NCBI GenBank assembly: GCA_009602725.1
Contig: WELB01000058.1
Span: forward strand, 112,567-164,015
DNA length: 51,449 nt
DNA from: Spirogloea muscicola
Lineage: Eukaryota > Streptophyta > Zygnematophyceae > Spirogloeales > Spirogloeaceae
Reading direction: 5' to 3'
Below the pieces are notes generated by a model. That model was not told where the DNA came from and did not search any database. It worked only from the letters and a program-made list of their open reading frames with translations. Position 1 is the stretch's first letter, and the number at the start of each line of letters is the position of its first letter. Shown here one piece after another: positions 23,301 to 34,470 of the stretch. Both the position numbers and the translations under genes were made by a program.

Positions 23301-26300
23301 TCCCAGCTCTGCAAGGGATAACCTCAGCCTGGCAACCTCCTCACTCTCTTCCAGCATCCCTCTCAAGTTCTTGGTCAAAACAGGAACATCTGAGATGAGC
23401 TCGGACAACGTCATGATCAGCATCACCTGCAACCGCTCTGTGCTGCGGAAGTTGGTGTGCCCATTCTGTCAAGCAACAATCACAAGCAATGTGTAAGCAG
23501 CTTCCGCAACCACCTCCGAGGCATTCTCAATCCATGTGCAACCACACTCCTTGCCAGTCCTTCAGTCTTTGGAGTAAAACGCCTGTGCTTCTACATTCCA
23601 TTTAGAGACTCTGTTTCTAATTCCATCTAAAGAAGCTAGTGAGCAGCTACTCAAATCCAAGAGCTTATGCGCAGGGTAAAACAGTCGACAGTAAGGACTC
23701 ACATTTAGGAGTATGTAAAGAGCAGAAATTGCTCCCTTTCGAAGGAACTCTGTCTTTGATACAAGGAGGCGGACGAAGTAGAAAGCGACATCCTTTTGAA
23801 AGCGGTTATTCACAGGTGAGAGGAGGACAGCCCCTTGAGATGAGAGGAGCTCTGAGAATATTGGAAGAAAGGTCTTCCAGAAGGCAAGATACTGGCCTTT
23901 GGACAACAGAATCGTAAACACAGCTGTGAAGCACTCTAATTTGTCATAATCCGTCTGAACCTTCCGAGCCGATACCGCTGCTGAGAATCTCCGCAAAATC
24001 TCCACAACCTGAAGGCTGACGGCAAGGCTCATGTTATCCTCCCAAACTACCTGCAGGTCTCCAGAACTGTCATTTTAGTGGACTGCCAAAGCTGCACCTA
24101 CGCGGCTCTGCGCCTACGCGGCTCTTTTGCTCTTCCTTCTCTTCTGCAATGCAAACCAGCAAGTCCTGAAAGGGTAGCCATGCCATCCTAGCTGTGCCTT
24201 GTCTGTGTCATCTGCACATTGCTCGATGCATGATCGTGTCTTGCTGTTGCTTTTGCATACAGTCATGTGCTACATCGCAAGCTGCAGAGTACATTGATTC
24301 AGTACTGTACAATGCACTTCAATAGCCATCACATGACTCTTATCTCTGACTGTGGGCACAAATGTTTGCACAGACAACACTCTCACTGAGGTTGCTCTTA
24401 CCAGCTTGGACTTCAGAACAGGATGTAAGCTGTCCCTGAGAGCCCTGACAGCCTCCTTCCGCGTTATTTGTGGCTGAGTCAAGGCGTCCCGCAAGGGAGC
24501 TCTAACGGGTCCGTATGAGCTGGGAGAGCTAAGCTGCCCTGCCAGCGCCAATTGCATCTGACTTGACTGAGAAAGCTTACGCAGGAGGAAAGCGTTTTCA
24601 CCAGCAGTCTGTACCTGCAGAGAAGTTTTCATTAGCTCCACTGGGTGCAAGAAGAATTTCTGCTGCCACCAGTACAGCTCAATAGCAGTCCAACAATACT
24701 CTGTGCTGAGAATGGTAAGCATTGTCCTGTCAACGCAGCTCCTAAAGCCCTCAACACAGAACAGGGGACTTACGAGCAAAGACCAATACAACCACTAATG
24801 AAGTCAAGCAGCCATCCATCCTCACAGAGTTGCGAGAAGTGATTTGGAAGCCCATGCAATGACCTTGTTATCAAGACGAGAAGCCTCTGATAAGAACCAG
24901 TCGGTGGAGGGAGCTAGCTTGTTGGAGTAATTGGGTGATGAAGTGCCTGCGTCGTCCTCTGGGCTGGGCAACTTTGTGCCTGGGACTGCCTCTACCACAG
25001 GCTTGTTGCGCTGCAAAACCGACTCCTCAATCAGCACTCACAATGTTATGGGCTGCAGCTGCATACTGCCCAATGTATAAGCAACAAACTGCTCCATCAT
25101 GGGGTAATTGACATGGAGGCAGACCCCAAAGAGCATTAAAGACTCCTCCAAGAGCTTGAAGAAGAGGCGACTGTGCTCTGGACTCTGCTGCCAAAGCTCC
25201 AAAAGGGACTCGTCATCAATGTAGCGCAGGACCATTAATACGCACACAAGCACATCCCGCTTCTCTGTGTGGCCAAGTGTGCTGAATGTTCCCCATCGAT
25301 CAAGCACCTGCTCAGAGGTACAGTAGCCCAACGGCCAAAGGCATATGAGCAACAAGAAGGGCGGGTCCAATGGCCATACCTTCCTAAAACGAGCTGTCTG
25401 ATGGTGTGTAGCTTTGGAATGACAATGTACGCAACTGTGGTGCTGAACCAAGCAATAGCATTAGGTATTTGTGATGCTAGACAAGAAATTTCGACAGGGG
25501 AGGGTTTCACACCAGATTAATAAGTGGCAGGTATAGTTGTGCTATGTGCATTTTGTCTTCCTTGCTCTGATACTTCACGTCGTTCTCGTGCTTGCACATC
25601 AAGCTGGCTAGTATCCTTGCCGCCTGCCCAGAAGAACGAGTTCTAAATGAGGTTATTATGAAAATGCCATGTATTATTGCACTCCAACTTAATCAGATTT
25701 GGAAAAGCCACACTAACCCTTCACCTAGAAATCCTTAAGGACGTTACCTTGGATCTCAGGTGGAACTCCTCATGGTCAAGTGTGGCAACAAGCTCGTGAA
25801 GGACAACTGCTGACAAATAATTTCTGCAGCTTGAGAGGATGCTTGTCTCAGTATCATATCAGCCTGACTAAGCGAAGCATTGTGAGGGACTTGACACATA
25901 AGCTCAAACATCAAACAGACGCCGAGAATCAGTGGCTCCAGAGACTAGCTCAAAGACCATACATTAGACCAGTATGGTACGACATGATCAAGCTAAGAGC
26001 AGGGCCTTCAACACAGAATCTGGTATGGACTGTGTTTGGCTTTTCCAGGTCAGTGTGTTACTTCTCCTTAGCAACATACTTTTCAGATGGCACTCGGCCA
26101 GGAAGCTCCAAGTAGAGGTCATGATCAGATATGATCCCTAGAAACGTGAGCTTACAGTCCTGCAAGACTTGTTGCTGCACACCTTGGAATTTATCAAGGT
26201 ACAAGGCCACCTGTAATGGCCAGAGACGCTGGTCAAGATCTGACAAGCTGACTTTTCAAACAGGCAAAGGGTGGCTTGCTTTCACTTGGAGTGCACCCTA

Positions 26301-29300
26301 TCGATGATGCCAAGTAAGCTGAAGTGAAGCTCTGAGCGTAAATAAGGTGATGGTGGGGAGTGGGTAGTTTCTACCAAGTCATAAACTTGGTGGGGGTCAA
26401 CAACAGAGAGAAGGTCGTAGCAGAAAAATGCCAGGGAGCGGTTTAATCTCCTTGTCAAAGCAAGACCCTTCTTGGCCCTTTCCTGCACCTCTGCAAGCAG
26501 GCACTCAAACAGCTGCCAGATACACCGGAACACATCGTCCTTGAGCTGCAGTGGCGGTTTCACCTCCCCTGCAAGGAGAGCGGCAGAAGTTGCATCAAGA
26601 CGTGCAAGTAGCTACAACCTGCAGCGCAGATTCCAGCTTAGTGGGAATTTGTGGGTGAAGTCTACATTGGCACGCCACACACTAGAGCTTGACCTTCAAA
26701 AGAAGGAATCCACAAGCTGCAACGAAAAGCCTTGAGAAGCCAAACATTCACGAACCCGACTCAGTGTCGTTGACAGAGTGAGCAAGTTCCACGGCCATAG
26801 ACTTGACAAGCAGCTCCAAGAAGACCCAGGCCATGCTCAGGACATCCTCATACACCGGGCCCACCCTGTAGCCTTTAGCCTGAAATAGAGCAGACAGCGA
26901 TATAATCCCTTCATGTCTTTCTCTGATTGGAGGAAATCTACATTGTTGTACAGACACGACCTGTAATGGCAATCTATTCAGGCCACTACTGGGCTGTCTC
27001 CCTGAAAACGACAACAGCCATCTCTAGCACTAGAGAACTCCAGATTGCCCATTGTGTATGTGGAGACGAGCAGATGAGAAGGAAGCTACCAACCTTTGAA
27101 CGAGCCAAGGAGCGCCACACAGAGCAAAGCCCAGGGTACACAGGCTGTGCGCGTGTCTCGCAATCGTCATAAGCGTAATCAACATAATGCACAAGGTACT
27201 TGCTGCGGTCTGTACTATCTCCAGACTCATGCTGGACTCTGCACGAAGGAAGACACACCGTAAACGTACAGCCTGACACACTTCATCTGCTCCGCTCATC
27301 AAGTAAACTTTCCTCATTTGCAGCAATAGAAACATTGCAAATAGCCAGTATCAAGAAGCAATCAGAGGAGACATATAGTCCTCTGGGTCCAGCGAAGCAC
27401 CTGCTTAGCACGTTCACAACGGCTCGGAACGCAGCCACCTAGAATATCAAGAGCAAGCCAACGAGAGCAGGCATACATGAGAACAGATCAATCTGACCCA
27501 GTAACACCTTGAGCATATTGCATCTCAAATTTGCACGACTACATGACCTTTTCCTGTTGATGTCAGTCACCCTTGTGATTGACGTGATTACCTGAAGTGT
27601 CTCACCACCATCACCAATCATGCGCAGAAGCATGTTCAGGATAGGCTGGAGATACTGGAGGATGGAATTAGTGTCAACGTTCTTCAAAGAGTTGATAGAG
27701 TCCAGTAACTCCGAGCCAACAGACGAGCTGGTTTTCAGTATGTGCTTGTCATATTCATTGAAGAACTCCCGAGCCTTGCTGTTGATTGGATAGACGGAGG
27801 AGCAGAGGCGCAATCTCAATCTGAATTGCGGCTTTCCCTCTTCCCAGTATGAAAGGCTTTGCTGCTCAACAAGACCATGGAGGACATGTCACCACGTGTC
27901 AGACAGCCCGAGTTATTTTTCTGAACTGCACATGATTGGGCATTGCAATTGCGATGTATGCAGTAGAATAAACCTAGCAGCTCCTTGCTGAAAAATTTGT
28001 TTGCAACCCAGTGATGGACAGAGATACCTTTGTGGACTCCAAGAGGTAGTTAGGCATCAGCTCCTTAATGATGGGCAAACTGCCATCTGATTTGAGCACC
28101 CTGGCGAGACACACGAGAGCTTGCTAAGCTTCCATACTCAGTTCAATCCTGTACAAGTGACGAAACAAAGCATCCCCTTTGTCTTTGCCAAATCAAAAAG
28201 TTGTCATGTAGCTTGCTGTAAGGGTGATGCAACAACAGCGCCAGGCAGCCAATAGTCACTGGTAGCTCAGAAGTCAGATGTCTTGACTAGCCATTTGACA
28301 ACTGAGCATGCATTTGGACGTACTGTGCTCCCATAGCTAAAGGTACCACAGAGTAGCCAACCACAACCTGCACGGACAGCAGTCAGAGGATAACAAGGAG
28401 GAGCTTGTAAATTCTACTTCACTGTCAACGAAAAGCAACCCTTGTCCAATATATGGCTGGTAGTCCGAGAACGATTGGCCACCAAAGCAAGAAAAGACTC
28501 CAGCAGCGTCCACTCAGGAATTGACCATGACCAATTGTGGCAGCAAACTCATGCTCACAGGTTTTGGAGGCTCCGTCTTGAGGAGGAGGTCCACGTGGAA
28601 GAACGTAAATAATAGGTGATGCTGTGTAGTGATTATTGCTGGAAGCCTTATCTTAAATTCATCATGAAATAGACAAATTTTCATTGACGAGGCAACTTGG
28701 CTGTATGCACTTCTTAGCATAGGGCCCTCATCCCCACGAGGGAAGATAGCCTGCATGATAGTGCCAAGCTTGTCAGTGCCTTGCGAAGCACATGAGCCAT
28801 TCACAGTAGCGTGCAATGTAATTTAGAAGTAAGATTAATGACAAAGTCTCAATGCTAGGCTGAGGGCAGACCGTATATTTGCAGACACTGACTATGACAC
28901 AAGCACTGCAATGGCTGGGCTTCCTTGCCAGTCTGACCTCAAGAGCAGGTTTGTTGAAGTCTGAGTCATCGTTGCGGAGCTCAACGCGGATAAAAAGGTT
29001 ACGCTTTTTGGTGACTGCAATTGATTGAGGGTACACGTACAGGCAATGCAGCACCTGGCTCAGGGGCTCGCTCCTACTGATGGAACGGAAGTCCAAGGCA
29101 CGAAACTGCAAGCAGGGCACACGTGCTTATGATGACATTGACATAAAGCCCATACTGTGTCGTACATTACCCCACAAGAAAAGCAATGCTGGTATCTGAT
29201 ATGTCATGATTTCAGAAAGCAGCCACATGGCAGGTACTTACCCCCTTGATGTCCATCTTCTCCCACAACAACACCCCGTCTGTGCTCAATGACGGAAAGG

Positions 29301-32300
29301 TGTGCGCGTGATGACCATTTCCCTGGGGAGTCTCGATTGAGATTGCGGAAGAGGTATTGGAGTCCAATGACATGGACCTGTCCAGCGCTGCTGGCCTCTT
29401 CATTCTGACAACACCAGCTGGGAGCTGGTATGAGCTCAGGTCCTGGGGCAGCCGCTCTATCTCAAACCGCATGGTTGCTCGCACCGGCTTGTGAGCCTTC
29501 CGCTTTGGATCCTGCAAGGCATAGACCTCATAAGGATAGTCAGGACCAGTAAAACCCACATTGTGCGGTTATGAAAGTAACAGGCTGACCAAAACCCATG
29601 ACCCATTTCTGAAGCCTGCTAGCAATACCAAGCCTGCACCAGTCCATAGGTGCCTTGGACCTGTAGCTGGTCCTCTGTGTAGCAGTCCTTGATACGATTG
29701 AAGACTGGGATGTCGACCAGCACGGGAGGGCCTCCTTGCTCAACAACCAGGGGAGGGTTGTCAGGCCCCCCCACGGGTGTGCTTCCTCCTTCTGTGCTGA
29801 CTGGGGTAGACATGCCAGAGGAGGACGTGCTTGAAGCCGTGCTCGAAGCAGAAGGCGGAGTGATGGAACCAAAGCCACCAACACCTCCAGTCACGTTGGC
29901 ATCGAAGAGCGGGATTGTGGTCCAAGCAAATGACTCTCGGAAAGGCATCACCTGTGCCCACTTCTGCAATTGCTTCTTCTCTTTCTCATTCAGCATCGGC
30001 TGAGACAGGGACAAAACCAACAGCAGGCAGTCACTGCCTGCACATGCAAGCTCCCATACATCCCAGATAGGAGTGTCCGTACACATGCTGCATCTACATT
30101 CCTTAACGACCCTTTGCATATTTGGTGAAGGAGTAGGTGCCAGCTTGCCGCATCTGCCAGGAGCTTGACAACGCCCTGCACGTAGTCTAAGAGTGTGGCC
30201 AATTACCGGATTCTCACGAGCGTAGACATTCGACCTGACTCCTGTGGGGCTCTCTTCTGTTGCTGGTTTCTCCATCTGCACCAGGAGGAAGACCGAAGCA
30301 GACGGAGCATCCAGAGAGAAGATAGCTCTCTTCTTTGGAGATGTACTTTCCTGAAACCAGGTAGCATCAAATGATTAAGTGAGGCTTACACGAGTTGCAA
30401 CTGCTTCGGCACAGCTGCTCTCACAGCTACCGTTATTTGGTCAGGCGCATAGGACATGCTTGAAAGCTCACCACTATCTCAGCGAAACAGTGAGACACTC
30501 AGATTTCTAGCAAACCCGTAAAGGGTAGGCTCATGAGTGGCTAAGTGTACCCCTGGCCAGTCAGGAGGCAGGAATTGGAAGTAGAAATCCTCTGATAGCT
30601 TCTCCTTCCGATTGTTGTGGTACAGGCAGATGGTTCCATATATGGGCTCCACCAGCCCTGCCTGTATGGTGAGTGACAACACGCTGACCGAGAACTTCAT
30701 ACCGCTGCCAAAGTGAGAAGAACATGGTCATTGTCGGCTGGGCGCCCTTGTATAGATGAATTCACAACATACAAGAACACCTGATGACTACAAGTCAAAG
30801 CTGAACGACTAGTGCAGCTGGAATTACGAGCTCAGAAAGCTTCACCAGCACAACGATCTCTTTGACATCAATTCTCCCCGGCTTTGATGCATTGCTGCAC
30901 CAGCCTGCTAACAAATGCCTGCGCAGTAAGCCACGCCAGCACATATAGAAGTTGTCATGAGCCGTTGTCAGCTGCAACTCACCATGGAGTGGTCACATTT
31001 GGCGGCCCAGGAGCTCTGTTTCCCTGGAACACTGAACGCTCGTGCTCCCAGCTGAAGATAGGATCGTAGGTGACCATTGAGGAGTAACCAAGGTGCTGCA
31101 CAGAAAATGAAATGCTTACTAGCCTAGCAGGTGCTCAAACGGTGGTCCAGAGCACTGTAATGCTGCCCCACTGACAGTGTCAAGCAATCTTCACATGCTT
31201 TACGAGATTCGCCAATTGGTTGGAGTACAATTCCAGCTTATATTGTCTTCATCGCACGCATCATCATCTGATGATCGGGAAGAGACTGCGTGCTGCAGAT
31301 GGCTGCACTCTTGATTCTACTACAAAGCTTGTGCCAGGCACCAAGAAAATCTATGTTTACATATTCCTGTTAAAATGTCCTACCTCTTGATGTCCACTGT
31401 CTTTCTCTCTGTCCAATTTGGCTTCCTCGGGCGTCTTCGGCTCAACAGCCAAACCCAAAAAGTGGGCATGGCCATTGGTATCAGGCTGGATGATGATTTT
31501 CGGCAGTGGCGGCAGCGACCCAGGTGTCTGGGGGGAGAAGGTCTGGCTGGTAGCCGGCGAGTGCGGTGCCCGAGGTGGGAGGGGGCTCTCTGGAACAGCC
31601 AGAGCAGAAGAATGGCTGGTGGTGAGCATTCTGCACCATCCCAAGCAGGCTCAATTGTACCTCAACTGCCATGCTAACGTGCTACGGTGGCCAAGTCCTC
31701 GTCACCGAACTGCTGGCCGCGAGCCCGGCACTTGGAATGGCATGTTGGTCAAGTGCAGTCGCATCTTGAAGCGCCTGCCCTTTGCCGGCGAGCCATCTGC
31801 TGTCAGTGCTCGCCAGCTAGTTCCTGGCTTGCACAGCCACTGCAGGAGCAGCCTGCGCCTCCAAGTCGTCCGCTGTAACTCACCGTGCTCGGGACCCTGG
31901 CTCTCAAACACCTGCGGCTCGAGCGGCGGCGCCGGGACGCTCTCGTAGTGGCCATACTTGTTGTCCACATGGATGAGGTCCCCCTTGTAGCACTGGACGA
32001 GCTCCAGCAAGTGCGGCCACGCCTCCAGGTTGTCATGGAGCTGCGGCGGGACAGAGCAGGCGGGAGCCTCAGACCCGGCGAGGAGGCTCACGGCCAGGGG
32101 GCACGACGACACCCGGGCTCGCTTGCGCAGCTACACGCCGAGCGGGCCCCGACTGGGGCGCAGCCTTGCCAAGAAGGAGTGGCAGAGGCAGCGTCACAGA
32201 AGGACGGCGGTGTGCAGGAGCGCAACGGAAGACAGGGCGCCGCAATGCACGCCGCTTCCCGGCCACGCTCGCGCTGTCTTTCCAGTCACACGGGCACGGC

Positions 32301-32479
32301 CCTGCTTCCGGCCCTCGGAGCTTCTCGAGCCGTCGGCAGGGCCTCCCGCAGCCATGGCAGCCGCGAGCAAGCGGAGGCGAGAGGGGAGCAGCGGCGGGGC
32401 GCACCAGGGGGTCGACGTCGGCGGCGCAGCCCGCGGCGGCGCCGGGCCGGGGGAGGCGCTGCAGGCGCAGCAGGCTCAT
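20342..32479 (-). CDS. SPK1: SPIKE1-like DOCK-family guanine nucleotide exchange factor
   Basis: DOCK proteins load GTP on Rho/Rac/ROP GTPases at membranes and steer actin. This 12-kb, many-exon gene covers the whole family architecture. Exon 1 is 32479-32405 (MSLLRLQRLPRP...DVDPL), spliced to 32040-31884 (DNLEAWPHLLELVQCY, then DNKYGHYESV), as in Arabidopsis SPK1. The N-terminal middle part spans about 29.2-31.7 kb. The DHR1/C2 lipid-binding domain lies at about 28.5-29.1 kb (RNLFIRVELRNDDSDFNKPA, then CLFHDEFKIRLPAIITTQHH). A helical middle covers 23.5-28.4 kb. The DHR2 exchange domain is at about 20.4-23.1 kb (PDLQIMWLLHLCNNHQE, SWAEAAQCAVAVVGV, ATYYRVGFYGDRFGRL, EFIYREARDVRLGDMVERLG, KRFLFDTPFT, LEDQWKRRTILESESPFPAL). 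The stop is TGA at 20344-20342. Not every exon edge was resolved. I saw no disabling break. Confidence 0.93.
22496..22599. repeat. 52-bp tandem duplication between DHR2 exons of SPK1
   Basis: Two copies, 22496-22547 and 22548-22599, share CCACCAAAC, then TTCTTGAGCAGTAGTA and ATCACTTTGT. It lies in a non-coding stretch between DHR2-encoding exons and appears to be a simple local duplication. Confidence 0.75.
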
Positions 32480-32719
32480 GGCCGCGGTGCGCCACCGCTA
32501 AATTAGCCGCGNGGGCCGGCCCCGGCTCCCGTTCCGTCCGACAGCCCGCCCGCGCCCCCGCGGGCCGCGTCGTCGCGTTCCGGCCCCGTCGCTGTCGCCG
32601 CCCTGGCGGGGCGCCCACCCAGCTGTCGGGCGGCCCCCGCCAGGCTGGGCCAGCCACGGGGGCGTGTGGTGCCCCAAACGTCGGCCGCCCGACCATCCCC
32701 CCACCACCCGGAACAGCTC
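32480..32719 (-). promoter_or_regulatory. GC-rich SPK1 5' region with one ambiguous base
   Basis: Extremely GC-rich sequence upstream of the SPK1 ATG, presumably promoter and 5' UTR. Base 32512 is N, so the assembly is unresolved there. A long plus-strand open frame across this region is a GC artefact. Confidence 0.45.
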
Positions 32720-33360
32720 TCTCTTCGAGTGTAAGGCAATGGCTGCGAGAGGCCAGCCCAGAGGAATGTACCAGGTCGGCAAGGAGAAGAACGACGCTTC
32801 CAGGAGAGGGCGGTAGCTGGGAGAGGCCAGCCCAGAGAGAAGAATAAACAAAGCTCGAAAGGGCCAGGGAAATGGCTACAAGCTAGCTCACATGAAATCA
32901 TGCAGCTACGAAACACTCAGTAACCCCTGCTAAGCAGCCGCAAGGGCCGAAAGGCGCAACACAGCAGCTCTTCCAATATAAGGTAGGGGCTGTGCATAGC
33001 CAGCCCAGAAAGAATGGACAAGGTCCAGAGAGCCGAAAGGCGGCCTAAACCACACAGCTATGCAAGAGACCTCAGCCGATGGGAGCCACGAAACTACTCT
33101 CCATGACTCCTGCAAGTGGGCGATCAATAATCTCGGGTCAGCAAGTGCAGATCAGAATGACTAGAGGGCGGAGCTGGGCTCTTCCAGTAGAGGGCAATGG
33201 CAATGATTAGCCAGCCCAGAAGAATGAATGAACCAAGTTCAAAGGGGCCAAAGAAGGGCTAAAGCACGAGGCGACTCAAGTGGCCACTGGGTGCTCAATA
33301 TCCCGTGATGAGCAGCTGCAGGTGCAAGAAACTAGTCTCCGGGTAGCGGTCCCCTGTCTA
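32720..33360 (-). repeat. Array of dispersed-repeat tail modules, minus orientation
   Basis: Four or five successive modules carry the reverse complement of the stem-loop: GGCTGCGAGAGGCCAGCCC (32742), GCTGGGAGAGGCCAGCCC (32816), GGGGCTGTGCATAGCCAGCC (32986) and a looser one at 33195-33222. Each is followed by AGAA(A)GAATGNACAA-type sequence, a (A)AGGTC or AGCTCGAAAGGGCC stretch and a GGGCC(G)AAAG block. CTCTTCCA or CGCTTCCA precedes most modules. Near 33340 there is AACTAGTCTCCGGGTAGCG, the reverse complement of the 10330 block. Confidence 0.7.
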
Positions 33361-33377
33361 TAGCCAGAGGCTGCAGC

Positions 33378-33761
33378 CTAAGCGCGACCAGTACGCAAGT
33401 CAGCGCGTGTGCCATTGACCCCTGCAGCAACACTGACAAGCGCATGCGATACACCTGGGCGCGAGAGCCTGCCGTGTTGATAGGCCTGCTTCCCCTGGAA
33501 ATGTCGGGACACCGCGCTGCGCGCTAGCTGGTGCAGGAGGTCGAGCCACCGAGCTGAACGCCCTGTGGACGTCGATGGCAAGGTGGAATATATCGTTTCC
33601 GGCAAATGGTCAGCATGCTTTGCCTCCTTGCCTCGAGCCGCACTGGCCAATGCATGCCATGCCTCCGAGGCAGATACAGTGAAGTTGGTGCGGTCGAACG
33701 CGTCTGTTGTCACCAGCTCTTCCAATGTAAGGCAATGGCTGTGAGAAGTAGGCTCATCCAA
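33378..33761 (-). pseudogene. Second retroelement polyprotein remnant
   Basis: A 127-residue open frame on the minus strand contains FDRTNFTVSASEAWHALASA, EAKHADHLPETIYSTLPSTS, SARWLDLLHQLA and SRHFQG. This matches the post-reverse-transcriptase block common in algal retroelements (hydrophobic-rich start, 'K...hLP...f.P...s..G', then an 'L..LA' helix). It aligns in concept with the corresponding part of the 9312-9967 remnant, although the two diverge. No start, reverse transcriptase or intact 5' end remains. The flanking modules (33720 and 33795) carry the same CTCTTCCAATGTAAGGCAAT and stem-loop signals. Confidence 0.45.
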
Positions 33762-34119
33762 ATGGGCCGAGAGCTATAAAAGAGAAGACGCTTCCAGGAG
33801 AGGGGCTGTGAAATGCCAGCTCGCTAAGCTTGAGGAAAGAGCCAGTCTTTCTTCCAACAAACCATGTCGAAAAGCCCGGGCTGTCGGGCTCCCCACCACT
33901 CCCCCCGTATCTAGCCGTACGGCCAGGCCGCCAGGCGCTGGCGTCAGCCCACGGCCTCGGCGCCGCCCCGCGGCCTCGCGCGGCTGGGTGGTTTCTCTGG
34001 AAGATGTGAAAATCGTGGTCCCGGTGGCCCAGCACGGTGCCTGGCAGTGAGCTGGAAGAGCTGTTCTTTACTTCTTGGCAGTGCCCGCACCAGCCACGCT
34101 GCCGCTCCTGGAGCTGCCA

Positions 34120-34335
34120 CTGCTGCAGCCGTGCCTCACGAGAGAGGAGAGGAGACCCAGACACTAGTCTCTGACTGGCGGCTGCTCAACAGGGGATATT
34201 GGGCACCCGGTGACCACTTAAGAGTTGCTGCGTGCCTTGGCGCTTTCTGGCCCCTTCGCACTTTGTTCAGTCCTCTTCTGGGCTGGCCAATCACACCCAT
34301 GGCCCTCTACTGGAAGAGTCTTTCCTGAAGAAGAG
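34120..34335 (+). repeat. Dispersed-repeat tail copy, plus orientation
   Basis: It contains GAGACCCAGACACTAGTCTC, CTGACTGGCGGCTGCTCAAC, GGATATTGGGCACCCGGTGA, then GGCCCCTTCGCACTTTGTTC, CTTCTGGGCTGGCCAATCAC and GGCCCTCTACTGGAAGAG. The order matches 10320-10560. The stretch 34336-34470 shows nothing recognisable and is probably the dynamin 3' UTR. Confidence 0.65.
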
Positions 34336-34470
34336 AGGGGGAGAGGTGGAGTCCAGTATCCAGTTGGAGTCCAGTGTCCTTCCTACAAGGAGCTCCACTC
34401 GGCCCACAGGCAATAAGTATGCGCAACACCTTGTACCTCGAGCACTCAGGTGCCTGTGGCGCACGCAGCC

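Noticed and set aside
24090-24125. CCTACGCGGCTCT repeated twice
   Set aside because: A short local duplication in an SPK1 intron, too small to interpret.
31885-32847. 320-residue plus-strand open frame
   Set aside because: It is antisense to SPK1 exons 1-2 and runs through GC-rich promoter and the N base. Composition is Arg/Ala/Gly/Pro-rich with no family motifs.
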